NCBI GenBank assembly: GCA_033557675.1
Contig: JAWQRM010000006.1
Coordinates: 1-48,691, forward strand
Direction: 5' to 3'
Source of the DNA: Coptodactyla brooksi
Lineage: Eukaryota; Arthropoda; Insecta; Coleoptera; Scarabaeidae
DNA length: 48,691 nt
This document shows, piece after piece, positions 22,700-33,130 of this stretch. Each line of letters begins with the position of its first letter. The stretch's first letter is position 1. The position numbers and the translations under genes were made by a program. The notes beneath the pieces are model-generated. The model was not told where the DNA came from, did not search any database, and worked only from the letters and a program-made list of their open reading frames with translations.

Positions 22700-23553
22700 G
22701 GGCTATAGATGGGAGGACAGAGTTTTAAAATCGATAACTCCTAAAATTGCAAAGGAAATTCAAAAGAACCTCAGTACCAAAAAGGAACATGGCTACGACC
22801 TAATAATTGGCTAAGTGAAAAACCGCCCAATGAGAAAACATCATATCGACCAATCCCACGGTTACCAATCATATTCAAACTATTGGAGAAGCTGCTCTTA
22901 AAACGCCTCAAATTAATTATTACGGAAGAGCAACTCATCCCAGTTCACCAGTTTGAATTTCGAAATAAACATTCGACAATCGATCAAGCACATCTCATCA
23001 CTGATGCAAATGAAAGAACTTTAGAAGAGAAAGAAATCTGTGCAGCTATATTTCTGGATGTTGTCCAGGTTTTCGATAAAGTATGACACGATAGCCTCAA
23101 ATACAAGATATCAAAGAACCTACCCAGACATTTGTCTGGATAGGTTCTTTGATATCTTGGTAGAATCTGGCCCATTTGGGCCAGATTCCAGCAACCAATG
23201 AACTCGAAACAGCTACAAACAAACTGCAAGCAGCTGTCAATAACGTCAACAAATTGGCAAAAATGGCGCATTAAGTTAAATGAGGCGAAGTCTACTCAGA
23301 TAAACTTCTATTAATAAAAGAATAGATTACTTACCAGTGATAGTTAATCATCAAATAATCCCTTACGCCAACACTGCGAAATACCTGGGCATGGCATTCG
23401 ATGTCAAGCTCAAGTGGAAAGAGAATATCAAAAAAAGCGCGAAAAACTTTGCATTTGATTTGAAAAAATGTGGTGGTTAATTGGATGACAGTCCGAGCTG
23501 GCGCTGCAAAACAAACTATTGTTGTACAAACAAACTCTAAAACCAGTTTGGAC
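22700..23553 (+). pseudogene. Jockey-clade non-LTR reverse transcriptase relic
   Basis: The RT begins with KIAKEIQKNLSTKKEHGYD and continues through EKPPNEKTSYRPI, LLEKLLLKRLK and HQFEFRNKHSTIDQ to the catalytic block A, FLDVVQVFDKV (about 23052-23084). A stop (TGA for Trp) follows. The central RT with the expected YADD box is missing and is replaced by two hairpins at 23104-23188. The reading then resumes at about 23200 with NKLQAAVNNVNK, and YANTAKYLGMAFDVKLKWKE at about 23362-23421. It stops abruptly within the block LKPVWT at 23553, where a mariner-like relic begins. The endonuclease domain is absent. Confidence 0.88.
23104..23188. repeat. Two adjacent hairpins, each with a TT loop
   Basis: The first has 27-bp arms (23104-23130 and 23133-23159) with one mismatch. 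The second has perfect 12-bp arms (23163-23174 and 23177-23188). Both have a 2-nt TT loop. They lie exactly where the Jockey RT loses its catalytic centre. Confidence 0.9.
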
Positions 23554-24275
23554 CAATGAGGTCAGATCAGGTGATCTCGGAGGCCAGTTCACTGGACCGC
23601 CACGTCCAATCCATCGATCTGGAGGTTCTCTCACGATATTATCTCACGAGACAGCCATCATACTGATACCACATCACCCGTCTGATATAAAGTGGAACGT
23701 TTTCCAACTGTTCCGGAAAGTCATTGCGCAAAAAATTGCAGTCAATCTCTCCATTCAAGTTACTTTCAGTGAGGAAACGTCCAATTAAGTCCCCAAGAAT
23801 ACCACACCATACGTTCACTGACCATGGTCTTTGATTCCCAACTTCTCTGGACCAGTGTGGGTTTACAGAACTCCAACAATGCAGATTAGCTGCAATGCGA
23901 TTCACTGCACCATAGTTTGTGAATATAGATTGGTCAAATAATATACCTTGTTTGCTCATACCACCCCAATACGTTAACCTTTCAAGTTTGTTTTATTAAC
24001 GAGCAAAAAGCTGCTCAAAGCCTTTCTTTCGAAGAATTTCCGCTTAAAACCACTTGATTATTTGAACCCTCTCGGCGGTTGTAAAAAAGGAAATTCTGAA
24101 GCAGTTGTGTGTTCATCAACGCTCTCAGGGAATCTGCGTGCGCACGTTGGTACTACGATTCTCTCGCTAATTGTCGTGCGATCTTCGGGATCGCCCGAAT
24201 GACCTTCACCAATTGTGGAGGAGACTACAATATTCCTATGAGACGACGTGTAATCTCCTACACGGTATATTATTG
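23553..24275 (-). pseudogene. Mariner-like DDE transposase relic, C-terminally truncated
   Basis: On the minus strand, 23935-23640 reads DQSIFTNYGAVNRIAANLHC, then REVGNQRPWSVNVWCGILGD and LENVPLYIRRVMWYQYDG. It continues with PDRWIGRGGPVNWPPRSPDLT ending at about 23556. These are the three catalytic blocks of a mariner-like insect transposase. The first usually reads SDEATF and here is FDQSIF. The second, usually QHDGAPAH, is altered after QYDG. The protein stops at SPDLT, exactly at the junction with Jockey sequence. The N-terminal region (24275-24010) is decayed but matches 35690-35922 closely, showing that the two elements are related. Confidence 0.85.
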
Positions 24276-24379
24276 TGCTCTTTCAGGTTATTATTCTAAT
24301 CTCAAAGCTCTTAACTGTGTATTTTTCTCAAAATATGTGTTTACATGCATTTTATCAATAAACCAAACGTAATGCTGTA

Positions 24380-25160
24380 CTTGGAAATATTGTTGAATAG
24401 CTTTATTTAGTAAATTCGCACTTATCGAATAACGACAAAATCAACATGATAAATTATTCGTGCCGTATTTATCCGTTTCTATTGCAAACACGTACCTACT
24501 GTAATCGCACAAACGCGAAATTATATTATTGTCACGAACCGAAACGGCGCACGTGGTTTGTTTCCCTTCCGTTTAAATATAGGTCACATGGACGTAAATT
24601 TGTTTGTCGTGTCAACCCGATAAGTATCGAATCGTGCACTGTTCAACCAACAGCCGAACGTGTATTTTTATTATTCGCACGTCGTTTGACATCAGTGGCT
24701 CACGCAGCAGTCAACCGCTTGCCGCACGAGTTGATAGCAATAAAGAAATGATAACATTGCATGTCACAAGGGCTGGCGCCGATATGGAACGCATATTCTA
24801 ATGCGAAAATGTTATTTTCGTAGTAGCAACCCCGATATGCGGACTGCTGCCGTCATAACGGCTTTTGCAGGCATATCAAACAGTAGGCCGGGATAATGAA
24901 AAGGCAATCGAGCCGTGTCGACCAACGCCATTAACTCTCAATAGCTGCGAGGGAATTAAAAACTCAATAAAAACTCGACTTTCATGCACCCGCTGATTAT
25001 AGCAGCTAACGAAAAATTGCATAAACAGTTTACAGGCACTTTTTGAAAAATAAGTACATGAGGAAATAACGATTTATTTATGCATCAACATTAATTTTGG
25101 CTCCGACACAGCAGTCGCACCTACGGTTCCTTCAGCGATTCTGCTTTTATCTCGAACATT
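24380..25160. other. GC/CpG-richer island, candidate regulatory DNA
   Basis: This is one of the clearest islands. It is unique, CpG-containing sequence with homeodomain-like words (ATTTATTTATGCATCAACATTAATT split around 25070-25095) and no transposon similarity. An open frame of 101 codons runs at 24446-24751 (plus), with an overlapping frame to 24801. Neither has known motifs, and stop codons are rarer in GC-richer DNA. I favour noncoding regulatory sequence, but a rapidly evolving exon is not excluded. Confidence 0.35.
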
Positions 25161-25680
25161 GCACCCATGTTCCATCATGAATTACTATTCGTTTGAGCTG
25201 TTTTGGATCCTCATTGCCTTCATATGAAAATACTATTTTTTTATTGACCATAATCATCACTTTTATAGCCACCAAGTGGCACAAACCAATATTGCCATCG
25301 ATTTGTACCACTTGCAAATGTTTGTTTCACTCATAGAAGAATCACGATAAACAACATTCAACATGTCCAATACGGTGCCGGACGTTATTTCATTCTCAAA
25401 GCAAAATTTCATAAAAAATTTCTATTCCATAATAGTCAACACATTTGAACGTTTTTTCTGTATCTCATTTGTAAATGGGTGGATTTAACTAATCTCTCTT
25501 GGGGTGCTGAATTCAGTGGTAAAACCAGTCTTTCTCTAACACGTCGCATTTTCTAGATACATAACAGAATAAAGAACAACACTGGTAAATATTGACGAAA
25601 TTAAATACAAACAAGAAATGCAAACTTAGAACTCACAAAGTCTTGTGTGTCTCAATATATTTATATAGACATGATTCCAA
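25161..25680. other. Unassigned stretch
   Basis: AT-rich DNA without recognisable coding or element ends; it may include the decayed 3' flank of the element that follows on the minus strand. Confidence 0.35.
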
Positions 25681-25689
25681 AAAGGTGTC

Positions 25690-27195
25690 TAAATTAGTTT
25701 AGAATGTTTTTTCAACTTTAAGCGTCCTTTCTTTTCGACAAATGTGAAATCAAATTTCTCCCATCATCATCGAAGGGTTGCAGTGTCTTTGATAACAATG
25801 TTCTATAGCAAGGATGTATCGGTGAGAGCGTTCGCTCTACCCATCACTTAGGCCTCCCAGGTTTTCCGAAAAAGAATCTAGATGTTCATGTAAGAAGTGA
25901 ATTTTTATCGACATTCTACATCTCATCTTACTGTAGCTGTCTAACAGATCATTCATAATGGAAACATAGTGAAGCACCATACTAGGACCAATCACCTATT
26001 TCGGTAGTTGTAAGTTTGGTATCGAAGGTCGGATCTTTCAACAATTTTCTTATCTGTGGTTCAACAAATATACCTTCCTCCAGCTTTGCTGCACTCAATG
26101 TGAGATACTCTTCTTTCAAATGGTTGAAGGCTTGTCCTCCTTTAACCATAGCTTTTACGAAGTTCTTCATAATGCCCAATTTGATATGAAGCGGAGGCAA
26201 AATGATTTTACTACGCTCATCCAATGGAGTGTTTTTCACACTTTCCTTTCCAATAACATATGTTTTCCTTATAGGCCATTCCGTGATTGTATAGTGGTTG
26301 TTTGCGTCACGGCTGTCCAGTATTTCGTGAACCCACTTTGTAAACCTGTAAGGAGTGCGACAACTTTTAAATCACAGCAAAGTTGCCATTCATGGTTTTT
26401 ATATGTGATTGCATTTAGCAGCAAAGCCTTCATAAGCTTCTCTCACTTCTACTGTATAAACCAAGGGTACCGAAGGGAATTTATTGCCATTATGCAGTAG
26501 TACTGCTTTCAAACTAGTTTTACTAGAGTGAATAAATAGTCGCCACTTCTATGAATTATGTTGTACAACTAGCTGCATAATCAAACCATTGACATCTGTA
26601 CACACACACACAATGCATTCTGCATGTCGAAATATTGGGCGAAGGAACTACTTCCTGGTGCTAAAAAGTTCCGTTATTGCAGTCTTGACCCCAAGAGTTC
26701 AACTTGGCATTTCGAAAGTTTTAGATCGCGAACCAAATCGTTCAGATCCTTTTGGTCAAAGAGTTTAGGCGAAGAGTCACGAGATTGAGGGCAGTATTCT
26801 TCTAAATGGTGAGCATCTTCTGATTCACTTGATGTTGGATCTGTTACCATGGCTTACAAGTTACACAAAGGAACAGACAAACTTTCATCATGGGGCACAG
26901 TTAAATGCACCGAAGACACATTTGGATATTTTATTTTATGTCTAGTTTTACTTGAATGTCCTGGATTATTAGTGCGGCAGAAGTAGCAGTCTGGACAATG
27001 GCGAATGGCATGGCTTGACGGTTTGCTTTCAACCATTCTGTTAGAGTAGTGGTACAGAATATGCAGACAATATGAAGTGCTTTTGATCTGAATCGCCAAG
27101 AGGACAATTAAAATACGATTTATATGCCTTCTTAACTAAATCAGTAATTTGTTGTCTGGGTGGTTTAGACCACAACGTAGTTTACCAGTTGCCAT
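25690..27195 (-). pseudogene. Multi-copy insect protein family member (LHIKLG family), degenerate
   Basis: This is a nearly full-length broken copy of a repetitive protein family widespread in insects and usually annotated as uncharacterised. The start is likely the ATG at 27193-27195 (MATGKLRCG). It is followed by ITDLVKKAYKSYFNCPLGD and a Cys-pair motif (CPDCYFC, about 27000-26980). Next come DPTSSESE...HHLEEYCP, LNDLVRDLKLSKCQVELLGS, NYKNHEWQLCCDLKVVALL in decayed form, PPLHIKLGIMKNFVKAM and EGIFVEPQIRKLLKDPTFD. It ends with KIHFLHEHLDSFSENLG near 25900-25840. There are at least six stops or frameshifts. The molecular function is not known to me. Its repetitive distribution suggests a mobile element. 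A second copy lies at 46.6 kb. Confidence 0.8.
26601..26614. repeat. Short CA microsatellite
   Basis: ACACACACACAC tract inside the degenerate LHIKLG-family copy. Confidence 0.9.
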
Positions 27196-28280
27196 TTTAC
27201 TTATCTTGAGTTTTATACACCACCCATTTTCACCATCTCTCACAAGAAATAGAATCTGAGGTAACAAAAATTCACAGTACACTGTTCGGCTGAGGTCAGA
27301 ATGATATGATTTGCATCATGCATGTTTCAACATGCACTAGATCATAAAGGCTCTTTTTCACAACTGGATTATCTTGCCATCTAGTGAATAAAGTTTAGAA
27401 TCTGTTCCACACCTGCCATCTAGTGACGATTTTTATATCTTCTACTACTCCTATATCACAAGATATAAAATATTCTAAAACAAAATACCTAAACAAAAGA
27501 ACCAAGAACAGCGAAAAACTACAAATGAAAATAAAAAATACTAAATAACTCAAAAACCTTACGTGGTAAAACTTTTTAAATTGTAAATTCGGATTCTACA
27601 CACAAAATTACATAATAATTGATATACCACATGCCAGTTGCGAAGTAGCTGTTGACTAATTCGTTGAGACAGGTGTACCAACGAAACAATAAAAACATTT
27701 GACAATTCGACTTTAGCTAATACGCAAAATTTAAACTTTACGCGTATTTTTTTATATTTCGTAGTACATTCTTCCAAATTGTAATTTATGCTGAACGAAA
27801 AATTGATATCGCATTGGGATGGAGTCGAAATTGAGTACAGGTATTAAAAGAAATAAATTCGGCATATTGGGAATTTGTTGATCTTTTTACCATAGGAATA
27901 AACATAAATGTATCGATACTACTTTTTAATAAGCACAGCAGGTGTTTCCTCGTAGTGGCAAGAATGTAGGAAGGAGTAGGGAAGGTGGCAGTGGCATTTT
28001 TCTTATTTTGTGGGTATTTTCTGTTTTGTCATACAATAAGGTTGTACATGGTATGAATAAGAGTATTTTGTAATCTGAATGAACATCAAGGTATTGATAT
28101 TTTAAATTGTGTAGTTTTTTTTTAATAAATACATCATAAATAATGGTAATGTGTGGATTGTAGCAATACCTATACCTAGTAACTGCCATTTTTTTCATCA
28201 ATGCTGTTTTAAGTAAAGAAAATGATTTTTGATTGAGTTGATTGTGTATTTTTTTATATTAATTACACTGATAGACCTTT
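27196..28280. other. Unassigned stretch
   Basis: The motif GCCATCTAGTG occurs twice (near 27387 and 27414), and a small palindrome TGCATGTTTCAACATGCA lies near 27320. The minus-strand frames at 27559-27777 and 27926-28201 are unrecognised and AT-driven. No element was identified. Confidence 0.35.
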
Positions 28281-28289
28281 ACATCATTA

Positions 28290-30110
28290 AAAACATGCAA
28301 ATCGAAGACAACTTGAAGCTGAATTCGGATCACCAATTAATTCAGAATGGCACTAGACGATAGAATTCAGTTAAAAGTACCACTGCAAATAGAAAAACAA
28401 CTGGACTATGACGTAGAAAAATTTGTCAACGATATACAGTAGTTAGTATGAGAAAACACGCCTGAAATAAAAAGAAGATTAAAAGGCAACAACTATTCTA
28501 AAGAAATTCTAGACTTAGTACTAGAAAAACGAAAAGCGAATTGATACCGGACCAGAGCACCTAAAGACAAAAATAGACTAAAAAACTTACATCACAACTA
28601 AGGAAAGAAATAAAGCAGCTTATAAATGACTCCATGAATAAGTTTCTAAGCGAACTCAAGATTTGCAGAATATTTAGAAAACGTCTTTCAATCGATTTTA
28701 GGAGAAAATAATGAAGTACTATCAGAAGTCATCTGCCAGGACAGAAAGGGAATTCCACCAACCTCATCGGCTGAAGTTAAAAAGGAAATCAAAGCAAACA
28801 TCAGCACGAAGAAAGCAACCGGTTTCGATCTCATTACTGGGTAAGTACTAAAAAAACTTTTTAGAAAATCCTTAGTAAAGCTTACTAATCTTATCAACGC
28901 ATCATTTCGCCTGAAATATGTCCCACAACTGCGGAAGGTGGCAGAAGTCATTATGATCACAAAACCTGGCAATCATTTTTATGTCATTATGTCAAAAGTA
29001 TTTGAGAAACCTTTACTGAAACGATTAAAACCTATTATTAAGGAAAATCATCTTATTCCGGACTATCCGGAAACACCACTCTACGATTGAACAAATTCAT
29101 CGATTTACTAATACAATTGAAAAGTCTTTAGAAGAAGAGAAAGTTTGTTCGACAATATTTTTGGACGCCGCTCAAGCTTTTGATAAAGTTTGGCACAAGG
29201 GAATCACAAGCTGAAACTACTCTTTTCTATCTAATATTTAAAAATTCTTGAATCATATGTGCCAGAAAGATCTTTCCAGACTAAACAAGATGACGTTTAC
29301 TCTGATCTAAAAAAAATCAAGCAGGTGTGCCACAAGACAGCGTATTAGGACCAATCCTATATCCTCTACACATTAGTGACTGGCCAAAGTTTGAACAAAA
29401 TGTTGTTGCCACATACATCGATACGATATATGACGATACCGCAATCATGGCTGTTGGTAATAACAATACTGTGCCGATAGAAAAGTTACAACAGCTATCA
29501 CCGAAGTACAAAGCTGGACAAGGAAATGGCGGATCGAACTTAATGAAAAGAAGTTGGTGCATGTTGATTTTACCAACAAAAGAAGTGAGCACCAACCAAT
29601 TTACATTAACCAACAAGTTATTCCATATGAAAACACAGCCAGATATCTGGGCATGACGCTAGAAGCCAAGCCCAGATGGAAGCCGTATGTACAAATAAAA
29701 GAAAAAACAAATAAAAAAAGAACTTAAATTAAAATACAGAAAGATGGATTGGTGAATGGGTCGTTATTCAGCCCTATCAGCCTCCAACAAGCTCTTGCTT
29801 GTTGGAGGCTGATAGGTTTTTGGTTTAGGCAACAAGCTTTTAAGCTAGTTTGGACTTATGGTATCCAACTTTGGGGTTGTACCATCAAAGCAATAGAAGT
29901 ATCATACAAAGATTCCAGACCAAAGTACTTCGTGGTATTGTCGATGCTCCTTGGTACATACGAAATGAAAACTTATCCACCACTAAAGCAAAAGGTCGCT
30001 AAAAGGTTTGCTATATGTGGCCTTCATCGAGGTCAGCGAGGAATTTAATCTACCAAAAGAATGTGTGTTCTGAAGAGTTACGACAGACCCTCGATAGCTG
30101 AGAGGTATTG
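28290..30110 (+). pseudogene. Jockey-clade non-LTR retrotransposon relic, longer copy
   Basis: This copy starts at the end of the endonuclease/linker region: FVNDIQ (about 28420), NTPEIKRRLKGNNYSKEI, TRAPKDKNRLK. The RT follows with EVICQDRKGIPPTSSAEVKK, NISTKKATGFDLITG, LRKVAEVIMITKPG and SKVFEKPLLKRLKPI. Next are the decayed block A, then GVPQDSVLGPILYPLHISDW (about 29317-29376) and the catalytic box IYDDTAIMAV (29427-29456), where the usual YADD has lost its Ala. The thumb region reads RKMDW, then after a hairpin SNRSIIQRFQTKVLRGIVDA at about 29888. Stops and frameshifts occur throughout. It is the same family as the copy at 22.7 kb. Confidence 0.9.
29773..29816. repeat. Perfect hairpin, 20-bp arms, inside Jockey
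   Basis: CCTATCAGCCTCCAACAAGC at 29773-29792 is repeated as its exact reverse complement at 29797-29816, with a 4-nt loop. The left arm is in the expected coding order (ALS.QNKLLL region). The right arm takes the place of the sequence that should follow. Confidence 0.92.
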
Positions 30111-31100
30111 AGGTTGGAATCCTGGCTAGCAGTTAATTATTTTCTTGTTTCAGTGAAAAGTATAATGTTCAAATTCAAATGATTTAATTAAAGCTATGAT
30201 TACTGAAGGGATGTACTCTGCAGTAGCATGGATGGAATCCTTTTTAGAATTGCTCGTTATTTAGAAACTCCTACAAGGCTGATCCTCCCACACCGTTTTA
30301 CTTCGCTAAATTCCTCCAATTCAATTATCGGGACTGCGAACAATTGAATACGTTGGGGCACAGCTTGTTTATTTTTAATCCCCCAGCTAGTAGCACGCAA
30401 CTGCAATATCCGGCTGCGGTGAGTTTCTGTAAACATGTTTCGCAACCAACGACAGCAAACAAAATGCTCCATGAAAGAAAGAAAACGTAACCAGCACGTC
30501 ATACCTATTAATATGTAAAATCCATCAGGCTCAGCTTGTCGCCAGTGGCGGACAAACTGACGAGCGGCGGTCTTCCACGTCAGTATCATCATTTAATTAT
30601 TTACTCTCGTCAGGCGAATATTGAAACGACAATTGCGAACGTGTCAGCGACAGTATAGGGCGCAATCATATCGTTCCGTCCGCGTGCGGATCACGGTTTG
30701 CATATGACAGCACCACCGGTGCTTCGGTTGATAAGGGTAGTTATAGAAGCGATATAGACGGCCTACATCCAAGGGAAGCGGAGTTATTAAAAAATTAAAT
30801 AAAATGCAAGGAAATAAATAGGTTGCATAGGTCATGTGGATAATCAGATTCGTATAGTAGTCTTAGTCGAAAGTAGTTTTTATGACATGTTGTAAATAAC
30901 TCCGCTAATGCTGCTGTTCTCTACCTGCTGTAAATACTTTTATTTTTTACCATGCTAAAGGGAAAGCACCTAAATTGGCGATAAGGACAATCATCTATGT
31001 TAATTAGTTGATTGTGGCCAGCTGCCACCTATAATCTGATCCATAACACATAGGTATATAAGAACTTTTCACAGTAATAGTTTTGACGTATATGCACTAG
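30111..31100. other. Unassigned; GC/CpG-richer island at about 30230-30830
   Basis: The island has unique CpG-containing sequence (for example CCGTCCGCGTGCGGATCACG near 30677). It contains overlapping minus-strand frames (30257-30592 and 30644-30835) without known motifs. It is a candidate conserved noncoding or regulatory region. The rest is AT-rich. Confidence 0.3.
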
Positions 31101-31141
31101 CTCTGTTCTGTGCCTAATTTATTTGATTATGTTACGTAATA

Positions 31142-31504
31142 ATGAATCAGTTTTGGAAAATCAGCGGTACAAACAAAGAAGATTCTGTTGAACTTGATGA
31201 AAACACCGAAGATTCTGTTGCTAAACAAAACAGAAACAATGGTTTCTGTGCATTATGGATGAAAATAGAATATCTTGAAAATGGATTTGCTTTTGATGGT
31301 GTAACTGTTATAAAATTGGGTAAATATTTTATGATCAGACGTGCACCTCTTGGAGTTGAAGTCATTTTTTATCGACCAACTTTCCAAGTATGTTTCTGTA
31401 TAATTGTATATTTCTCAATAATTTGTCCAACACATTTTAGGACCAGAAAATTTAATCACCTCTCTCTGCTCGTAAAACCCAATGATTATCTTTTTTCGAG
31501 TTGA
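31142..31504 (+). other. Unassigned open frame, 120 codons
   Basis: A plus-strand frame starts at an ATG and encodes an acidic N-terminal part (EDSVELDENTEDSV) with a near-direct repeat EDSV, then a hydrophobic segment at about residues 80-100. The first 70 residues look more protein-like than the rest. An exon or the 5' end of a transposon gene ending near 31370 is possible, because the sequence there leads into CAAGTATG. I do not recognise a family. Confidence 0.25.
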
Positions 31505-31789
31505 TTGGTTAATGAGCAAAAAGGCTCCTCATTTTCGGTAATTTTTTATTTTGCACAACGAGTATACACATTAAAAGCACGGAAATAGAATTTTCGTTTG
31601 ATGTGTGTACTCGTCAAACGCAGTTAACTGGCTACACAATGGAAAACTAAAAATTGTGAACTGGAATTTTCAATTATTCAGCTTACAAAGCAATTTATTT
31701 ATTCGCAAATTACAGCAAATACAAAATTACTGTTATTTGTAATCGAACTTCCATCTTTACTGTACCATACGGCCTTCGTAGTATTATTG

Positions 31790-32170
31790 GGAAGGGTTGT
31801 TCGGAAAGTAATTTCGTTTTTCTTTGTGAAAATGAAAGGCAATTTTCTTAGAGGCACCTTTTGCCATCCTTCTGGCAGTATCATGATTCCACGCTCATAA
31901 AACTTCTGATCCTTGCTGGCAAAAAACTGATCCAAGTCATTTTTGACGGTTTCATTTGAAGTAAAGGTTTTACCGTCCGAAAAAAATTGTAGAGACCGAA
32001 ACAAGTAATAATCGGAAGGTGCCAGATCTGGGGAATATTATAGGTATGGCAGTACATCCCATCCAAGCTGCAAAAGCTTTTGTCGAGTTACCAACCTGGT
32101 ATGCGGTGTCGCATTATCTTGATGGAACACTATACCATTTCTATTGATCAATTCTGGCCTTTTCTGTTTG
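31790..32170 (-). pseudogene. Mariner transposase, C-terminal part
   Basis: The minus strand reads LKQKRPELINRNGIVFHQDN (second catalytic Asp), then ATPHTRLVTRQKL and QLGWDVLPYL, a stop, YSPDLAPSDYYLFRSLQFF (third catalytic Asp region) and SKDQKFYERGIMILPEGWQK. This is a mariner of the D,D34D type. It ends in the left terminal repeat. A frameshift lies near 32000. Confidence 0.9.
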
Positions 32171-32178
32171 AGTGAATC

Positions 32179-32810
32179 ATGCTATTTATCCAGTTGATGA
32201 CAGCACACAAAAAATTGAAAAGAGCTCTCAAAAGTTTTGCAAACTTGCAAAAAATTTTGCAAATTTATTCAAAACATTTTGTAAACCTGCTTGCAAAAAA
32301 TCATGCATTTGTTCATTTGATGACAGTACGTCTTAGAATTAATCGTGGTATTCTCCCAAAAAAAAATGAAAAGAGCTCCCAAAAATTTTGCAAACTAGCA
32401 AAAAATTTTGCAAACTTTTTCAAAAAAATTTGCAAACCTGTTTGCAAAGAATTATGCAATTTGTCCAGTTGATGACAGTACACTTTAGAATTGACCGTGG
32501 CAAATTTTGTAAACTTGCAAAAAATGTTGCAGTTTTCCAAAAAAAATTTGCAAACCAGTTTGTAAAATATCATGCAATTTATTTGTCCATTTGATGACAG
32601 TACTAGCCTTAGAATTAATCGTGGTGTTCTCCCAAAAGAATTGAAAAGGGGTCCCAAAAATTTTGCAAAAATTGTTCAAAAAAAGTTGCAAACCTGTTTG
32701 CAAAGAATTATGTAATTTGTCCAAATGATGACAGTACACTTTAGAATTGACCGTGGTATTCTCACGAAAAATTTGAAATAATCTCTCAAAAATTTTGTAA
32801 ACTAGTTTTG
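32179..32810. repeat. Tandem array, five units of about 122-152 bp, within mariner
   Basis: The anchor GATGACAG occurs at 32196, 32319, 32471, 32593 and 32727, giving spacings of 123, 152, 122 and 134 bp. Between anchors the order of blocks repeats: AGAATTAATCGTGG- or AGAATTGACCGTGG-like, TTCTCCCAAAA, AAAAATTTTGCAAAC, TGTTTGCAAAGAATTATG. The units differ by point changes and indels. One similar unit is found in the short mariner at 44.5-44.7 kb in the opposite orientation. The unit does not resemble mariner transposase sequence. Confidence 0.9.
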
Positions 32811-33010
32811 ACACTGGCATTTTGCCTATACATTTTCTCCATACAGATTGACTCTTTGATTGATTCTTTTCTCGCTTGAACGGCATTTTTACCTTATTTA
32901 TAATAAGAAAAAATGCACCGAAAATGCTGTTTTTGATTCTCCATGTTTCATAAGACACAAAAAGAAAACAATTGTGCACTACCGAACAAAATAGTTTCAT
33001 ACATAAACTG
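32800..33010 (-). pseudogene. Mariner transposase, N-terminal part
   Basis: The minus-strand sequence around 32950-32810 reads SIFGAFFLIINKVKMPFKRE and VWRKCIGKMPVSKLVYK in shifted frames. It matches, at DNA level, FYDKKGKNAVQTRKELVGVY and GEDVLTECQCQNWLATF of the sister element at 44.4 kb. This is the mariner helix-turn-helix region. It is broken directly by the start of the tandem array. Confidence 0.75.
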
Positions 33011-33130
33011 TGCATTGTCAGCTATCAGAATATATAATGCGTATACGGTTTAGAATGAAGTTAGCTAGTTAAAATACAACTAACGCCTCTACTGCGAAAA
33101 AAACGAAATTACTTTCCGAAAAACCCAATA

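Larger units (their letters stand above)
31784..33130 (-). mobile_element. Mariner element with both ends and an internal tandem array
   Basis: The ends are imperfect inverted repeats. The left outer sequence, TTGGGAAGGGTTGTTCGGAA then AGTAATTTCGT, mirrors ACGAAATTACTTTCCGAA then AAACCCAA at about 33102-33128. TA is found at both edges, as expected for mariner target duplication. Only the two outer parts of the transposase remain. The middle is a tandem array (32170-32810). The element is about 1.35 kb, near the usual mariner length, but its composition is not normal. Confidence 0.88.

Noticed and set aside
26120..26500. 126-codon plus-strand open frame
   Set aside because: It is antisense to the LHIKLG-family copy, which has clear family blocks on the minus strand.
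32485..33015. 176-codon minus-strand open frame, the longest in the window
   Set aside because: It crosses from decayed mariner N-terminal sequence into the AT-rich tandem array; the repeated array produces the open frame and it is not a conserved protein.
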